Source: Plasmopara viticola
Lineage: Eukaryota; Oomycota; Peronosporomycetes; Peronosporales; Peronosporaceae
Direction of reading: 5' to 3'
DNA length: 64,000 bases
NCBI GenBank assembly: GCA_001695595.3
Contig: MBPM02000172.1
Span: 1-64,000 of the forward strand
How positions within the stretch are numbered: position 1 is the first letter of the stretch; each line of letters opens with the position of its first letter. The notes beneath the pieces are model-generated. The model worked only from the letters and a program-made list of their open reading frames with translations. It searched no databases and was not told where the DNA came from. The translations under genes were made by a program, and so were the position numbers. Positions 25,238-35,432 of the stretch are shown in pieces.

Positions 25238-26997
25238 CTACTCATATTCAACCACTTCACCGGTTAAACGATCAATAGACATAGATCGACCGTAAACAAC
25301 GAGAATTAGACAATTCATTCCTTGACTGCAAGTATTGGTGCCGGAGACAAGGATAGATTGAGGCACATCTGGATTCGTTAATCGAGAGCAGTCTGCAATT
25401 AGAACACGCTGACCAACATCCCATTTGTAGGAATCAAATAATCCGTTGCTAATCTCATGCGATAGCGCTCCATTAATAGCTCCGAGCTTCTTGACTTCGT
25501 CTTGGAACGATTCAAATGAGTAATCATGCGTTTTGTTGAATACATTTTCATTGCCAACCATTACTTGGAAATTGCGAATGCTTGCTCCTGGCTGACAAGT
25601 CCATGGAGCACTGTCAAATGGGGATTGGAATTGTTCAATATTCGTTGCGCTTACGAAATGACCACTGCTTGTTTCACTATATGGAATCAGAGCAATGTAT
25701 TTGATATTCTTTAAGCTTGAAGATAATTGAAAGCTAAACGGAGCGTTTTGCTGAGAGTTTTGTTGACCAGTACCTGCTTTTGATTTGAAATACTGTGCGT
25801 AGCAATCGAGGTAATTGACTTTCTTAACAGGTTTAACAACAATTTGACTTTGATTAGCGATATCGTAGAAAGGGATATATAAACGAGTCGTTGTAAATGG
25901 GAAGATTTGACCAGAAGTAGAGATCTGTGTAATGTTGTTGGACATAACGCCGAAAGCTACTCGAAGTGAGCCAGCTCCGCCAGTTGTAAGTTTCCCTGCA
26001 TTTGGATTACCTGGGGCCGCACTTGATACCATTACTGGAACCGTCGAGCAACCGTTTAGGGAGAGAGAGGATAAGCTCATTAAATCACCAGTTGCAGTTG
26101 TGATATCAACAAAGCCGGTATTGAACGTCATCGTTACGCAACAAGATCCAATTCCTTAAAGATTGGATGGAGATCAACTAAACGAAGCTTTAGCATATAA
26201 TACCACGTACCAGCAACACCTCCTGCGGTAGTAACGCCAGCTACGTATCCACCAGTACCTTGTTGTTGAATTTTAGAAAGAATTGCACCACTTCGCGTTG
26301 TCGGCCAACCAAGAGGGTTTGTTGCTGTAATCGTTGCTCCAGTGGCATCAGAGGTACCAATTTGTTGTGGATTCCAAATTAGACGCTGGATTAGTCCGTT
26401 ATTAAGAGCTGGAGTTGTTTCTGGAATTAAACCAGTAGCTACAGTTGTGGCAGCATTAACTGAATTATTCACAAAACCATCTCCTTGTGTTGAAGCGGTA
26501 GGATTGCTACTACTTTGTGGGAAATTTAGACTAACTACATCATCTGGAGCAAGATAGCAGTCTGCACCGTTCTTCAATAAATCATCATCACACCATTCAG
26601 TTTGAGCACGTAAATTGTTCCAATAATTTTTATAGTCATTGCTGGTAATGACACTTTTACCGTTGATTTCAACCGCTAATTTATCTAAAATGTTCCATAC
26701 ACCAGCCTTTAATCCTACCGCAAAACGATTTAGAGTACCATTAAGAGCTGAGGCAGACGTATTTTTAACCGTTACTACATAAGGAACGACTACATATGCA
26801 TCTCGAAGACTGCCATACCCAGTAGAGCCATTTAGTTGTGAAGTCGCATTAATGATGACAGTTCCCGATTGATACGAACCGTTGTTGTCATCAACGACAT
26901 TTACAACACGCTTGTCTTTGCTGACACTGACAACTGGATCCGGATTAGTTGTTGAATCGAATAAAAACGAATCTGCTAATTGGGTGCTATCACTCAT
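25238..26997 (-). pseudogene. Polinton major capsid protein, fragment 2 copy
   Basis: Starts at the ATG at 26997. A 16-bp loss at about 26134 (gttacgcaacaag, where the complete element has gttaatttgatttgagggttcgcaacaag) splits the gene into two open blocks, 26134-26997 and 25238-26131. Apart from this the two copies are almost identical. Confidence 0.88.
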
Positions 26998-27057
26998 TAT
27001 TAAAATTGAAGGTTAATGCCTGTTATATTATGATTAGCTATATATAAGCATTACATA
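26998..27057. promoter_or_regulatory. Bidirectional promoter, capsid protein / protease, fragment 2 copy
   Basis: A 60-bp gap between divergent start codons contains the self-complementary TATA-like tatatata (about 27039-27046). It is identical in the complete element (49798-49857). Confidence 0.5.
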
Positions 27058-27444
27058 ATGATTTTTAAATTAAATAAATTGGGTGAATCGACGGCTAATG
27101 AACTACAAGAGCTCGCAAATCAGCTGAATGTTCATGTTGATGGGATAATAGATTTTAGAAAAATCAGAGGCCCCCTAGGGAATGGAAGCTATATTATATT
27201 ACTTCGATTAGACTCAGGTGTAGGCCATTGGGTTTGTGTGTGCAACAATGAATACTTTGATTCGATGGGTTTAGGGCCTCCAAGAATTCTGGGTGATATG
27301 GAATGTAATAATAAACAGTTTCAAGGGACCTATGATAATTATTGTGGTTTATGGAGTCTGTTGTATCTGTATAGCAAACAACACAATCGACCTGATTTAT
27401 TGAGACATTTTTACGATTTGAATACAGAAGTTTCACTTCGTTAA
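27058..27444 (+). CDS. Adenain-type cysteine protease (Polinton PRO), fragment 2 copy
   Basis: This 128-residue protein is identical to the copy at 49858-50244. Catalytic elements are His57 in GHWV, Asp68 in YFDSMG, Gln89 and Cys96 in NYCGLW. The Gln-to-Cys spacing of seven matches the adenovirus protease arrangement. The family matures capsid proteins inside the particle. It is divergent to the capsid gene across a 60-bp spacer and is followed 12 bp later by the winged-helix-like gene. It is shorter than adenoviral proteases, though short forms are common in Polintons. Confidence 0.88.
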   Translation: MIFKLNKLGESTANELQELANQLNVHVDGIIDFRKIRGPLGNGSYIILLRLDSGVGHWVCVCNNEYFDSMGLGPPRILGDMECNNKQFQGTYDNYCGLWSLLYLYSKQHNRPDLLRHFYDLNTEVSLR

Positions 27445-27456
27445 TATAGAGTCATT

Positions 27457-27846
27457 ATGAATAGAATCAGACGATACAGAGGACCTGAAGTGGATGAAGT
27501 TGCTCCAAAAGATGATAGAATCGATGTGATAATGAAAGAATTGGAGTTTTTGCGTTCTGAATTGGCTCAAAAAAAGGTTGAATCATCCATTTCAAAATAC
27601 TTCAAAGAAGAGATCTTCACAAAAGATAGAGAAGGTTTACTCAAAGATGGATTTGTTAGCAAAGGAGATTATCTCGAAATTCCACTAACAATACTGAATG
27701 CCAGATACAAACAATGGTGCATTGATACTGGACATAATCGTATGTTGCGTAAAGCGATCATTGAGAACATCCGAAATGATAAAGTTGATGGAGTTGTGTT
27801 CAAATATTATGACGGATACGACAAAATACGTGTTTTCCCGCATTAG
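27457..27846 (+). CDS. Winged-helix-like protein, intact copy
   Basis: This 129-residue basic protein has a predicted helical coiled segment at residues 20-45 (KELEFLRSELAQKK). The C-terminal part is GDYLEIPLTILNARYKQWC, then a helix, then FKYYDGYDKIRVFP. The LxxxYKxWC pattern with a final beta-hairpin recalls the winged-helix tail of viral D5-like primase-helicases and related phage DNA-binding modules. I infer DNA binding and do not claim a helicase, because no NTPase motif is present. It lies 12 bp behind the protease, probably co-transcribed. The copy in the complete element (50257-50643) is broken. Confidence 0.55.
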   Translation: MNRIRRYRGPEVDEVAPKDDRIDVIMKELEFLRSELAQKKVESSISKYFKEEIFTKDREGLLKDGFVSKGDYLEIPLTILNARYKQWCIDTGHNRMLRKAIIENIRNDKVDGVVFKYYDGYDKIRVFPH

Positions 27847-28057
27847 TGTGCTTTTCCTTTATAAACTGACACTTGTTGATACTTGCACTAATTAAATCAA
27901 TTTCTTTACAGAGCTGTATTATGTCAGATGCTGAATGCTTTTCTATTTTCGAGTACTCATATAAATCACTCGGTATTTCGGTATCTACCGGTTCCTGTTG
28001 TTCGGCATCTTCAACATAACCAGTATCATCGGTATCGGATAGATATGTAATATCCAT
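27800..28057 (-). CDS. Small acidic protein of unknown function, intact copy
   Basis: This is an 85-residue frame starting at the ATG at 28057. The N-terminal half is strongly acidic (MDITYLSDTDDTGYVEDAEQ). The C-terminal part is more basic, with two cysteines. It overlaps the end of the winged-helix gene by 47 bp on the opposite strand. A TATA-like tatataaataat lies about 10-20 bp upstream of the start on its own strand. The copy in the complete element has a stop codon in place of Tyr near codon 33. Function unknown. Confidence 0.5.
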   Translation of the reverse strand: MDITYLSDTDDTGYVEDAEQQEPVDTEIPSDLYEYSKIEKHSASDIIQLCKEIDLISASINKCQFIKEKHTNAGKHVFCRIRHNI

Positions 28058-28065
28058 GATTTTTG

Positions 28066-28150
28066 TGTCTATATAAATAATATATTTTGTATCTACAGTT
28101 GTTCAATCACCCAGATGGGTGACGTCAAAAACCCAACTTTGGGTTGCACA
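28066..28150. promoter_or_regulatory. CRN copy 2 upstream region with stacked palindromes
   Basis: Between the element's TATA-like tctatataaataa and the CRN start lie a perfect CACCCA-ga-TGGGTG hairpin (28107-28120), an overlapping TGACGTCA palindrome (28119-28126) and AACCCAA-ct-TTGGGTT (28129-28144). An inverted CCAAT box (gattggctg) follows about 50 bp before the start codon. Confidence 0.5.
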
Positions 28151-28211
28151 TTTGATTGGCTGAAATATGGATAGAGAGAACATCCCTCACTCGCAAAAAG
28201 CAATTGGAAAC

Positions 28212-30041
28212 ATGGTGAAGCTGTGTGCGCGCTGTAGGCGTGAAGGGAAACGCCTTCTCCGTGACGATTGATGCGAGCGAGTCTGTGGATGACTTGAAAA
28301 AGGCCATCAAGAAGAAAGGAACGAGATCAAGTGCGATGCAGATGAGCTGCAGCTGTTCCTCGCCAGGAAGGGCGACGCGTGGTTGGATCGAGATGGCGCG
28401 GAAGGTTTGACGCTCGATGAGAATGGACACCCGGAAGGGTTTGCACACATGGACGAGTTAAACTGGATTGTGGATTACTACGGCGAAGAATTTCAACCAA
28501 AACGAGGGGAAATCCACGTGTTGGTGGTGGTTCCGGAAGTTGATCAGGAGCAATGGGATGAGCAACGGGCACGCAAGAAGGCCAGATCATTGACTGTCAT
28601 CGAGGTCGAGAGGATGGATTCAATTGCAGCCACCTTGGATATCGGCAGGTGGCAAATTGGTGGCATCGCACTCGACATTCGCCACGTCGAGCCGGATTTT
28701 CCCGCGTGGTTCTATGTTCGGAAGGAAACGCAGGACATCATCAAGATATTCAACGACCATATGGAAAAGAAGCTCAGCACTGTGTTTGTGGGGACACCTG
28801 GTGTTGGGAAGAGCATGATGGTCGTGTTGTTTGCGTTCTACATGGCTTTGCTTCAACAGAAACGCGTCGTCTTGTTTCGGAAGCAAAAAGGAAAAGGATT
28901 CTCCTTGCTGTATCTGGATGGAAAGAACAAGCAATATTGGCGAAGTAACAAGGCGAGCTTGAGTGATCTTGATGAACTGCGTGGTCAAGATTTTGAATTG
29001 TGTCTGGACGGTCTCATGCACAAGGACATTGCCGAAAACTTTGCAACGCTGGCGTCGTTCCGAATGCTTGCAACGTCTGTCCAGTATCCAATGAAGAACG
29101 ACGACGGTCCTGTACTGAGGCGTTGTCTAGTGCCCTTTTGGTCCAAGCTGGATTTGAAATCTATTGGGGCGCATTTTCAATGGACGGAACACAATATCAA
29201 GGACAGGTACTACTACTCGGGTGGCAACTTGCGCGACTTCTTGTCGGAGAAGAACGTTGTCATAGATTCAATTGACCAGGCTATTGGTCTCGTTGATGCG
29301 CAAGTGACCGAACTTTTGAATACCCAGTATGCTCTTGGCTCGGAGAAACAAATTGATCGCTTACGGATGACGTCAGTTCGAGCGAGTGAGCAGGATCCCA
29401 AGAACCAAAGCAGCTCGGCGAAGTATACGATGACGAGGTCGTGGTTTTGTGTGATCACCTCCGAGTATGCGTTGAGGCAACTTGGCAAAATCGTGGCGCC
29501 ATCCTACTATGAGGAGTTGTGGTCAAAAGGTCGCATGCTTGGCGACGATGGGTTGATGGGAATTGCATTCGAGAATTACGTGCATGCGATGGCAAGAGAC
29601 GGACAGAATCTCGAGTTGCAGGTGAGGACGTACGACCGAAGAAAAAAGAACCAGCATACATATGCTGCGTTGGAATTCGAAGCCAACGCGTATCTCTATG
29701 AAGGCACTGATGCAGCGGAATGCGAAGCAATCATGCAGCAACTTGCGGATGTCGACTATTGGTATCCCTGCACACGTTGTTTGGAGACTATCGACAGTGT
29801 TGCCAAGCTGAACATGGGTGGGGAACATAACGTGGTTGGCTTGATCCAAATAACGAAGTCCGACAATCATAAAATTGACTCAGTGGCACTTGACAAGTAT
29901 GCGAAGATGTTTCCGGACGGTGCCAGATATATTGCGCTGGTGCCAGACAAGGAGACCAGTGATAAATTTCGACTTGCTCCAGCTGATCCTCCAACCCAAG
30001 TGCTGTTGTACGTTGCGTATGTCGCAACCTGGAGTCCGTGA
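28212..30041 (+). pseudogene. Crinkler (CRN) effector gene, copy 2, N-terminal frameshifts
   Basis: This gene is cargo of Polinton fragment 2. A frame of 552 codons (28383-30041) is open and covers the DWL-region end, HVLVVVPE, the P-loop GTPGVGKS, the segment FQWTEHNIKDRYYYSGGN common in Crinkler NTPase bodies, and a C-terminal restriction-endonuclease-like region (FENYVH, then VVGLIQITKS). The N-terminal header is present but interrupted: from the ATG at 28212 the frame fails within ten codons, the VGVKGNAFSV segment is read one frame over, and LQLFLARKGD returns in the main frame near 28350. Header residues differ clearly from copies 1 and 3, while the body is nearly identical. Crinklers are secreted oomycete proteins that act in plant nuclei, and this architecture is associated with the RHS/transposon-derived NTPase-nuclease group. 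As it stands the product would lack a working secretion header. Confidence 0.88.
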
Positions 30042-30372
30042 AACCATGTGCTGCAGAATTAAGCTTTTCTCTGATAGCCTGTCTAAGCCGATAGTGTTGT
30101 GGTGGTAGCGATTTGCCTCCTATCCTCAGCTACTTGTTGAACAATGTATTGATTCCAAAAAGCTCGTTGGTTCTGATCACCTGTATGATCTAATAACCTG
30201 CTGAATCGCGACAAGGAGTTGACCAATGTTACAGCACATGTATGAACCAAACTGACTTTCGAGGACATACGATCGATCGACAGCTGTGATGGAGGCAGTG
30301 AATCGAGGACGGTGGATCGACTGCGTATGTGAGAAACCGCTGTGGTTGAGGTCTGTTGATGAGACTATCATA

Positions 30373-30512
30373 CCTTGAGATGGCATACCCATGGATAAGT
30401 ATGTCATCTCCATGGATAAGAATGGAATACCTCGGGATGAGGAAACCATACCCAGGTATAAGAATGGAATACCTTGGGATAAGGAAACCATACCCAAGGA
30501 TAGTACCCAACG
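30373..30512. repeat. 41-bp minisatellite downstream of CRN copy 2
   Basis: Two near-identical units of 41-42 bp (30414-30454 and 30455-30496, core aagaatggaatacct then aggaaaccataccca) are flanked by partial units with ccatggataag. The same array lies at about 53571-53710 behind CRN copy 3. Confidence 0.75.
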
Positions 30513-30551
30513 ATGAGAACATGGAGATTTCAGACAAAAAAAATAATTCGA

Positions 30552-30869
30552 TTAATTTAATTCTACACCAAATTCGTTCAAGTTTTCTTTCAATGAGGGA
30601 CATTTATTCTTGATGTATTCATTTTTACACATCCAATTGAAATATTGGGTATCGTTTTCAACAATCCACTTGACGGATTTGTTCTTATGTTTGCCCCACC
30701 GCATAATATAGCTATCATCTCCATCTTGGAACTTACCTTGTAAAAACCGTTTGATATCAGAGTCTTCTGTTTGCTGGTTGTATAACCATCGACAGTATGA
30801 CGCATCTTGCTCATAGACTTCCTCAAGAGATTTTCCTTTATATTTTCCGAACTCTAAAATTACTGACAT
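30552..30869 (-). CDS. Protein with two ExoX C-terminal-like domains, fragment 2 copy
   Basis: This 105-residue protein contains two divergent repeats of one small fold. The first is FGKYKGKSLEEVYEQDASYCRWLYNQ-type (residues 6-31, written in part). The second is RWGKHKNKSVKWIVEND (residues 57-73) followed by QYFNWM. The pattern GKYKGK-x-hydrophobic-acidic-YxxW is that of the ExoX-like C-terminal/DUF3820 family, often attached to nucleases or found alone in viruses. No exonuclease catalytic domain is present, so a nucleic-acid-binding accessory role is inferred. It is transcribed towards the CRN gene and is identical to 53750-54067. Confidence 0.7.
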   Translation of the reverse strand: MSVILEFGKYKGKSLEEVYEQDASYCRWLYNQQTEDSDIKRFLQGKFQDGDDSYIMRWGKHKNKSVKWIVENDTQYFNWMCKNEYIKNKCPSLKENLNEFGVELN

Positions 30870-30954
30870 TTTTGATAAAGTGTATTGGGTATGGGGTATG
30901 CTTATAGTATATTAGTAAATTTATATTAGAATTAAAAATATTAATTCAATTTAT

Positions 30955-31053
30955 TTAATTGTTTTCTAACCAGTTTTTATGTTTTGCTCTCTTCAAATGT
31001 TGTTTACCAGCACAATCACAACTGATTTTTTTATTTTGTTTATCTTTATTCAT
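30955..31053 (-). CDS. TIR-encoded zinc-finger-like microprotein, right-end copy of fragment 2
   Basis: This is a 32-residue frame starting at the ATG at 31053 and lying at the inner edge of the TIR. Its centre ISCDCAGKQHLKRAKH has Cys12, Cys14, His19 and His25, a CxC...Hx5H arrangement like the tiny zinc fingers of many large DNA viruses. The rest is lysine-rich. It is intact here and at the left end of the complete element (35725-35826), and broken at the complete element's right end. It is too short for most gene callers. Confidence 0.45.
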   Translation of the reverse strand: MNKDKQNKKISCDCAGKQHLKRAKHKNWLENN

Positions 31054-31345
31054 TTCAAACTACATCTTTGTCTGAAGAGGATATTATCGCTACTCTAAGT
31101 GCTTCAGGTTAATAGAAATGTTGATTTGTCTGTGAGGGTAATGATGGAAGGTTTAGAGGTGTGTTTTTATATAGGGATGTGATTAATGCTTACGGGTAAT
31201 TGGGTTGATGATTTGTCTGTGGGTTAAGGATGATGGGTTTAGAGGGTAGTTCTTATATAGGATAGAGATTTAGCTGTGGGAGAAACATGAAGGTTAAAGC
31301 GGCAGTTTGGGCCGAAGGCTCGAATGCCGCTTTAAGGTATATACT
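30964..31345. repeat. Right TIR of Polinton fragment 2
   Basis: Nearly identical to 54160-54542 and, inverted, to 35433-35815. It ends ggtatatact. No matching left TIR exists for this fragment. Confidence 0.85.
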
Positions 31346-31456
31346 GAGGGGAAGAAGCGTTGCTCTCGACTGCTCTTATATGTGTCCCCAGAACTCCAGT
31401 GACATAGTCCCACGGGCTTTTGGCCTAATCAGAGCAAATTTTACACTTTTTCGTCG
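31346..31456. repeat. Host flank Y, copy 1
   Basis: About 111 bp beginning gaggggaagaagcgttgctc, identical or nearly so to 54543-54655. It is the DNA immediately outside the right Polinton end in both places, so both right ends occupy the same original insertion site. Confidence 0.85.
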
Positions 31457-32763
31457 TCCGCGATTAACCCCTCGAGCCAAAAGAGATGTTCTGTGTTTTT
31501 TTTTCATCAAATGTGGAAGCATTGCACTTCATGAGCTTAACTGGGCTACCTGAGCCTGTACTGCAAGAGCCCTAGAGCATAGACTTTGCTCATACAGCTC
31601 GAACGCCATAACGCGCCTCAGCTGCTTAGCAAGGAGCTACCTCAGACTTGTAAAATCTGGCAAGTCTTTATAGCAGTGCTCTGACGAATGCAAGGACGTG
31701 GTTTTACTTAACCTAGAGCCTTTGCAAGGGTTAAGGCGACAATTTACTCGCGTCCGTGAAGGATGGACAACAAATGTAACTAGTTGACGGGATCGTACAG
31801 CGCCTTCCACGGAGAAGGCGTGCAGGATGACTAACAATCTCTCGGTGAAGACCATTCACAATCTTAAGTCTCAAAGGGCATCAACATGTGCAAAAGATTG
31901 CAGTTTGAAGACAGGTTTTTCGAAAACAGAACTTTTTGGTGTTAGTTCTACCAATAATCCTTTATTCGCGCCTGCAAAACGTGTATAGTATCCAAAATAG
32001 TAATGAGTCTTTTATCGATATCACACGTAAATGGTCACCGCGCCCTCGATTTCCAGCCAAGTACTGTGCTCATCATTGCGTGTGATACTGCTCAACAATC
32101 AGCGAATACTCAATAGCGCGATCTACAACTTTCTTTGCTTGCCTCTAGCTCCATGTTTCATCTAAGCTAGGTTTTAGAGCTCAATAACTCATTTAAGCTA
32201 TGTCGATCTCCAAGTTAGGTCAAAATGTTGCTCCTATGCTTTCACTTTTTTGAAAAAGCCACAAGTATTAGTTCCAGATTAGCGAGGCTGACTGACGGCA
32301 AGATCATGAATTTGACGGCTCTATTTCGTGCTTTATGCGCTCGACGGCTCGTCCTGCTGTTGCGTTGGACAATGGAGGCCCATCGAGTGGTCCTACGATC
32401 ATAGGCGAGGGTTCATGAGCTCTCTGGGGGTCACATATCGGCAATACTAGATATACCGTACACACGATTGGTGGATATTATGGCGCTATTTTAAACATGC
32501 GATGAGTTCTAGGATTCGTACTGCAAATGCTGGTTCGAAGGATATAAAAATGGTACAGGCAGAATGCTCAGCATTTGCCTCATTGTCTGGATCGACTCAA
32601 ATCTCACGCAAGCGATCCGATCAAACGCACTTACCTTTCTTGTCTGCAAAGTAAGGACCGAAAGGCCCGTCGTCGTCAGACTCTCCGTTGCTGTGCGCGA
32701 AAGCGGAACCAGATGAGAGTGCTACACTTAGAAAAATCTGTTTTTTTTGTTGTTGCTCAATAT
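31457..32763. other. Intergenic, no gene seen
   Basis: About 1.3 kb beyond flank Y. Short frames only, without motifs. A 34-codon ATG frame at about 32550 (after gatataaaaatgg) could be a 5' gene relic but has no recognisable continuation. Confidence 0.55.
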
Positions 32764-33256
32764 GGCGCGATATTATCCAATTCCGCCTTTTTAAAAGTTG
32801 GAAATGTGGCAGCCATGTCGGTAATGTACGACCTAACCCTTCGTCATACCGTACGTATTATGCCCATCTGTCCGTACAATGTCACGAGACTGTAAAAAAG
32901 CCGTTGATTGATTACGCAGCAAGCTGAGACCATCCAGCTGAGACCAAATGAGCAAGCAAATTTTTCACTTGATTTTGTCTGAAATTCTTCTCATTGCTTT
33001 CACGCAACCTCCTCACCTCTGCAGCGTTCGCCAATCAGCTCCATCAGGAGACTCTGAGGAATAGGTCAGCTAACCCTCTTTCCTCCTTGCACGCACTACA
33101 TAATCCGGATTCTTGAGTCTGGAAGCAAAAGGGCCTAGCCCTGACTCATCGAAAGCGGGAGAGCCGCTTTTTCTTTCCTCCGAAAGTACCCACCGCTGCG
33201 CTCGTAATCAGGCGTAATGTTGCCCACGATTTATGTGATTCATAGGTACACTAGAG
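32764..33256. repeat. Dispersed ~0.5-kb repeat, copy 2
   Basis: Same orientation and near-identical sequence to 2334-2838. Boundaries: left after tatgg, right at ctagaggtc. The flanking DNA differs, and no target duplication was recognised. Confidence 0.8.
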
Positions 33257-35426
33257 GTCAGCGCTTAAATGAAGTGCATATACGCTTGGTAGTGGCCCTT
33301 TTGAATGCTCAATTTATGCTAAACTGCCGAACACTTTTTATCTACTGCCGCAAATACAATCTTCGCGTAAAGTTGATGGAACAAGACCTTGGCAACGTGC
33401 TTTAGATGGCCTATGTAAATTTCAGAGCGGCTATATGCAAAGTTATCGATACAGGTCCGGGCAAAAAAATGATATGGTGGGACCGTGACAAAGCGCTCAA
33501 ATCTCTGGAGAGCTTTGTAGCACTTGTGACGTAATTAGATAATCTCACAGCATACTGCTAGGTGCCTTAACTGCCGTGAAAATTACATCCGACTCCCTCA
33601 TTCCAAGTTAATGACTTCTTTCTTTGCACTACACAACCTGCACCTAGACGTGTTCTTAAGCAGCACGTCCTAAGAATGAGTGTTTGTGCAAGACCGTTGC
33701 ACCGTTTAGCTGTTTATAAGCATGAGCCAGTTTCCACTTCCTAGTAAGAAGTGAGTACAAAGTCAGCACTATGACTTGCTTTCCTTAACAGCGAAAAAGG
33801 TTTTACTGTATTCGTAGCAGTGGCCATTGCCTTGTGGCACAAAACTTCGTGCCTGGAATGAGGTCGATCTCGGGACTAACTTCTATGTCTTGTTGAAGCT
33901 TTGCCGGCAGACTACATCCAAGGATTTCTGTTATACCAAATCCTTGGCTTTTTTTCAGATTTTCTAATTCAAGGTGAGACGTACACTGCCTGAAAGGCAG
34001 ATCCAACAAAGCTTTGTCTAGAATGGAAAATTCGTTTGTATCCTCAAGAAAGTTTGTATTTTTGTTGATGACATACTTCCGGCTTTAATTTACGCAAGAG
34101 TTTAGTAACTTCAGTTACTTCGAGGTTCTATCACTCTTACATCTCCTCTGAAGGAACACAGCGACCAGTCAGGATCAACAATCACTATATACGGTCTCTT
34201 CGGCAGCCACAAGGATTCCAGAAGTCGCTTTCTTGTTGCATCCTCATTCTATTTCACCGCTTCAATGTAGCCTGATTCTGGTACTTCGCTATCTATTTGT
34301 GGTCAAATGTCTTCCACTATGCTACTAAAAGAATGCTGTTACTCGACCGTGGTGGTACTAGCTTACGTACCCGAGAAGCTGTGTTGTCCTGGACCTAAGG
34401 TGTATACTTGCAGAGCCTCTTTAACCAAATTTGACAACCCACCTACAGATTAATGTTAGTCAGTGACTCACATGACTATAATACCCGCTTACAGTTTTTT
34501 TTAAGATGAAAGCACTGCAATATTTTTATAGAAATGCTATCTTAAGGGCTTCGGCAGGTGGTTTACTACATTAATTTTCATAATTACCTCGAGACTAGGT
34601 TTTCTCTTCAAGAATTCGTACGCAACAGGTGTGCCACCAAAGACTTAGTGCATGGGTCTAAGTGGCTGGCGTCTATGTCCCTGCCTCGTCAATTTATTTA
34701 AAGTTCGTTTGTTCTCTTTACCACGGCGTGCCTAACATCAAGTCATACTTGTCTACGTAAAGGACTCTGTGCTGTTAAATCCTCACATTTTACAGCCATA
34801 CCTAGTTTAACCTTACATCTTTCGAGCCGTCATTAACCTGACTCGATTACGGTGCTTTCTCGCAAAGCATCAGTCAACCTTACTATCGACCGCAATTGCT
34901 TTGTCGAAAATGCTTTTTTTGCACCCTCATACATTTTGATGGACAGACATATGTCCAGCGTTGATGGCTCACTTTTCGAGGCTGTCAAGCTCTCAGGGGC
35001 TAAGCTCCAATAATGTATAACATCCACTCATCCAGCATGAATTCTGAGATCTTTCTAATCGATCAGCTTACCCTTACTGTCGGTTGTGCGGCTCTAGTCA
35101 GCTACGAGCGAAGCATAAGTTCACACCATCTGTCTCTCGTAACAAGCATAGGTTATGTGCTCCAGCTTGCTGCCAAAGCTGCTTTACTAGGCATTACATA
35201 AGTTTTATGGGATTGGAATTGAGCTAGGGGGTGAGTCTTTGAATCTGATTGTACAATCAATGAGATTCAGGCGAAGCGAGCTTGTCTGTGGCCGTACTAC
35301 TTTCAAAAAGCGAATTAAAATCTCTTTTATAGTTTCATCCTGCAATTCAGAGAATCAAGTGCGAGGCGGACCTTTTTTGAGGCCGTCCAAGGACACTGTC
35401 GCTTGGGAAGTGGGAACACAGTGATA
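33257..35426. other. Intergenic, no gene seen; faint similarity to flank X
   Basis: About 2.2 kb of AT-rich DNA up to the Polinton insertion site. No domain-bearing frame was found. A stretch near 35287-35325 (tctgtggccgtactactttc) resembles one in flank X near 8278-8311, which suggests a shared, decayed repeat family. Confidence 0.5.
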
Positions 35427-35432
35427 GAGGGG
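35427..35432. other. Target-site duplication, left (GAGGGG)
   Basis: GAGGGG directly precedes the terminal AG of the element and is repeated directly after its terminal CT at 54543-54548. A 6-bp duplication is characteristic of Polinton integrases. Confidence 0.9.

Larger units (their letters stand above)
19637..31345. mobile_element. Polinton fragment 2: right two-thirds with CRN cargo and right TIR
   Basis: This fragment begins inside the 515-residue gene and continues in element order to a right TIR that ends atatact at 31345. It is followed by gagggg (31346-31351) and the same host flank as the complete element. It contains penton, ATPase, fibre, hairpin cluster, capsid protein, protease, winged-helix protein, acidic protein, CRN copy 2, ExoX-like protein and the TIR microprotein. 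It lacks polymerase, integrase and left TIR, so it could not move on its own. Confidence 0.92.

Noticed and set aside
28620..29021. Antisense frames inside the CRN genes
   Set aside because: Shadows of the conserved CRN reading frame, recurring in every copy only because the DNA is duplicated.
19637..31345. Fragment 2 as an independent Polinton insertion
   Set aside because: It has no left TIR, and its right flank is the same host sequence as that of the complete element.
31287..31553. 88-codon frame spanning the right TIR end and flank Y
   Set aside because: It crosses the element boundary and has no motif; chance frame.
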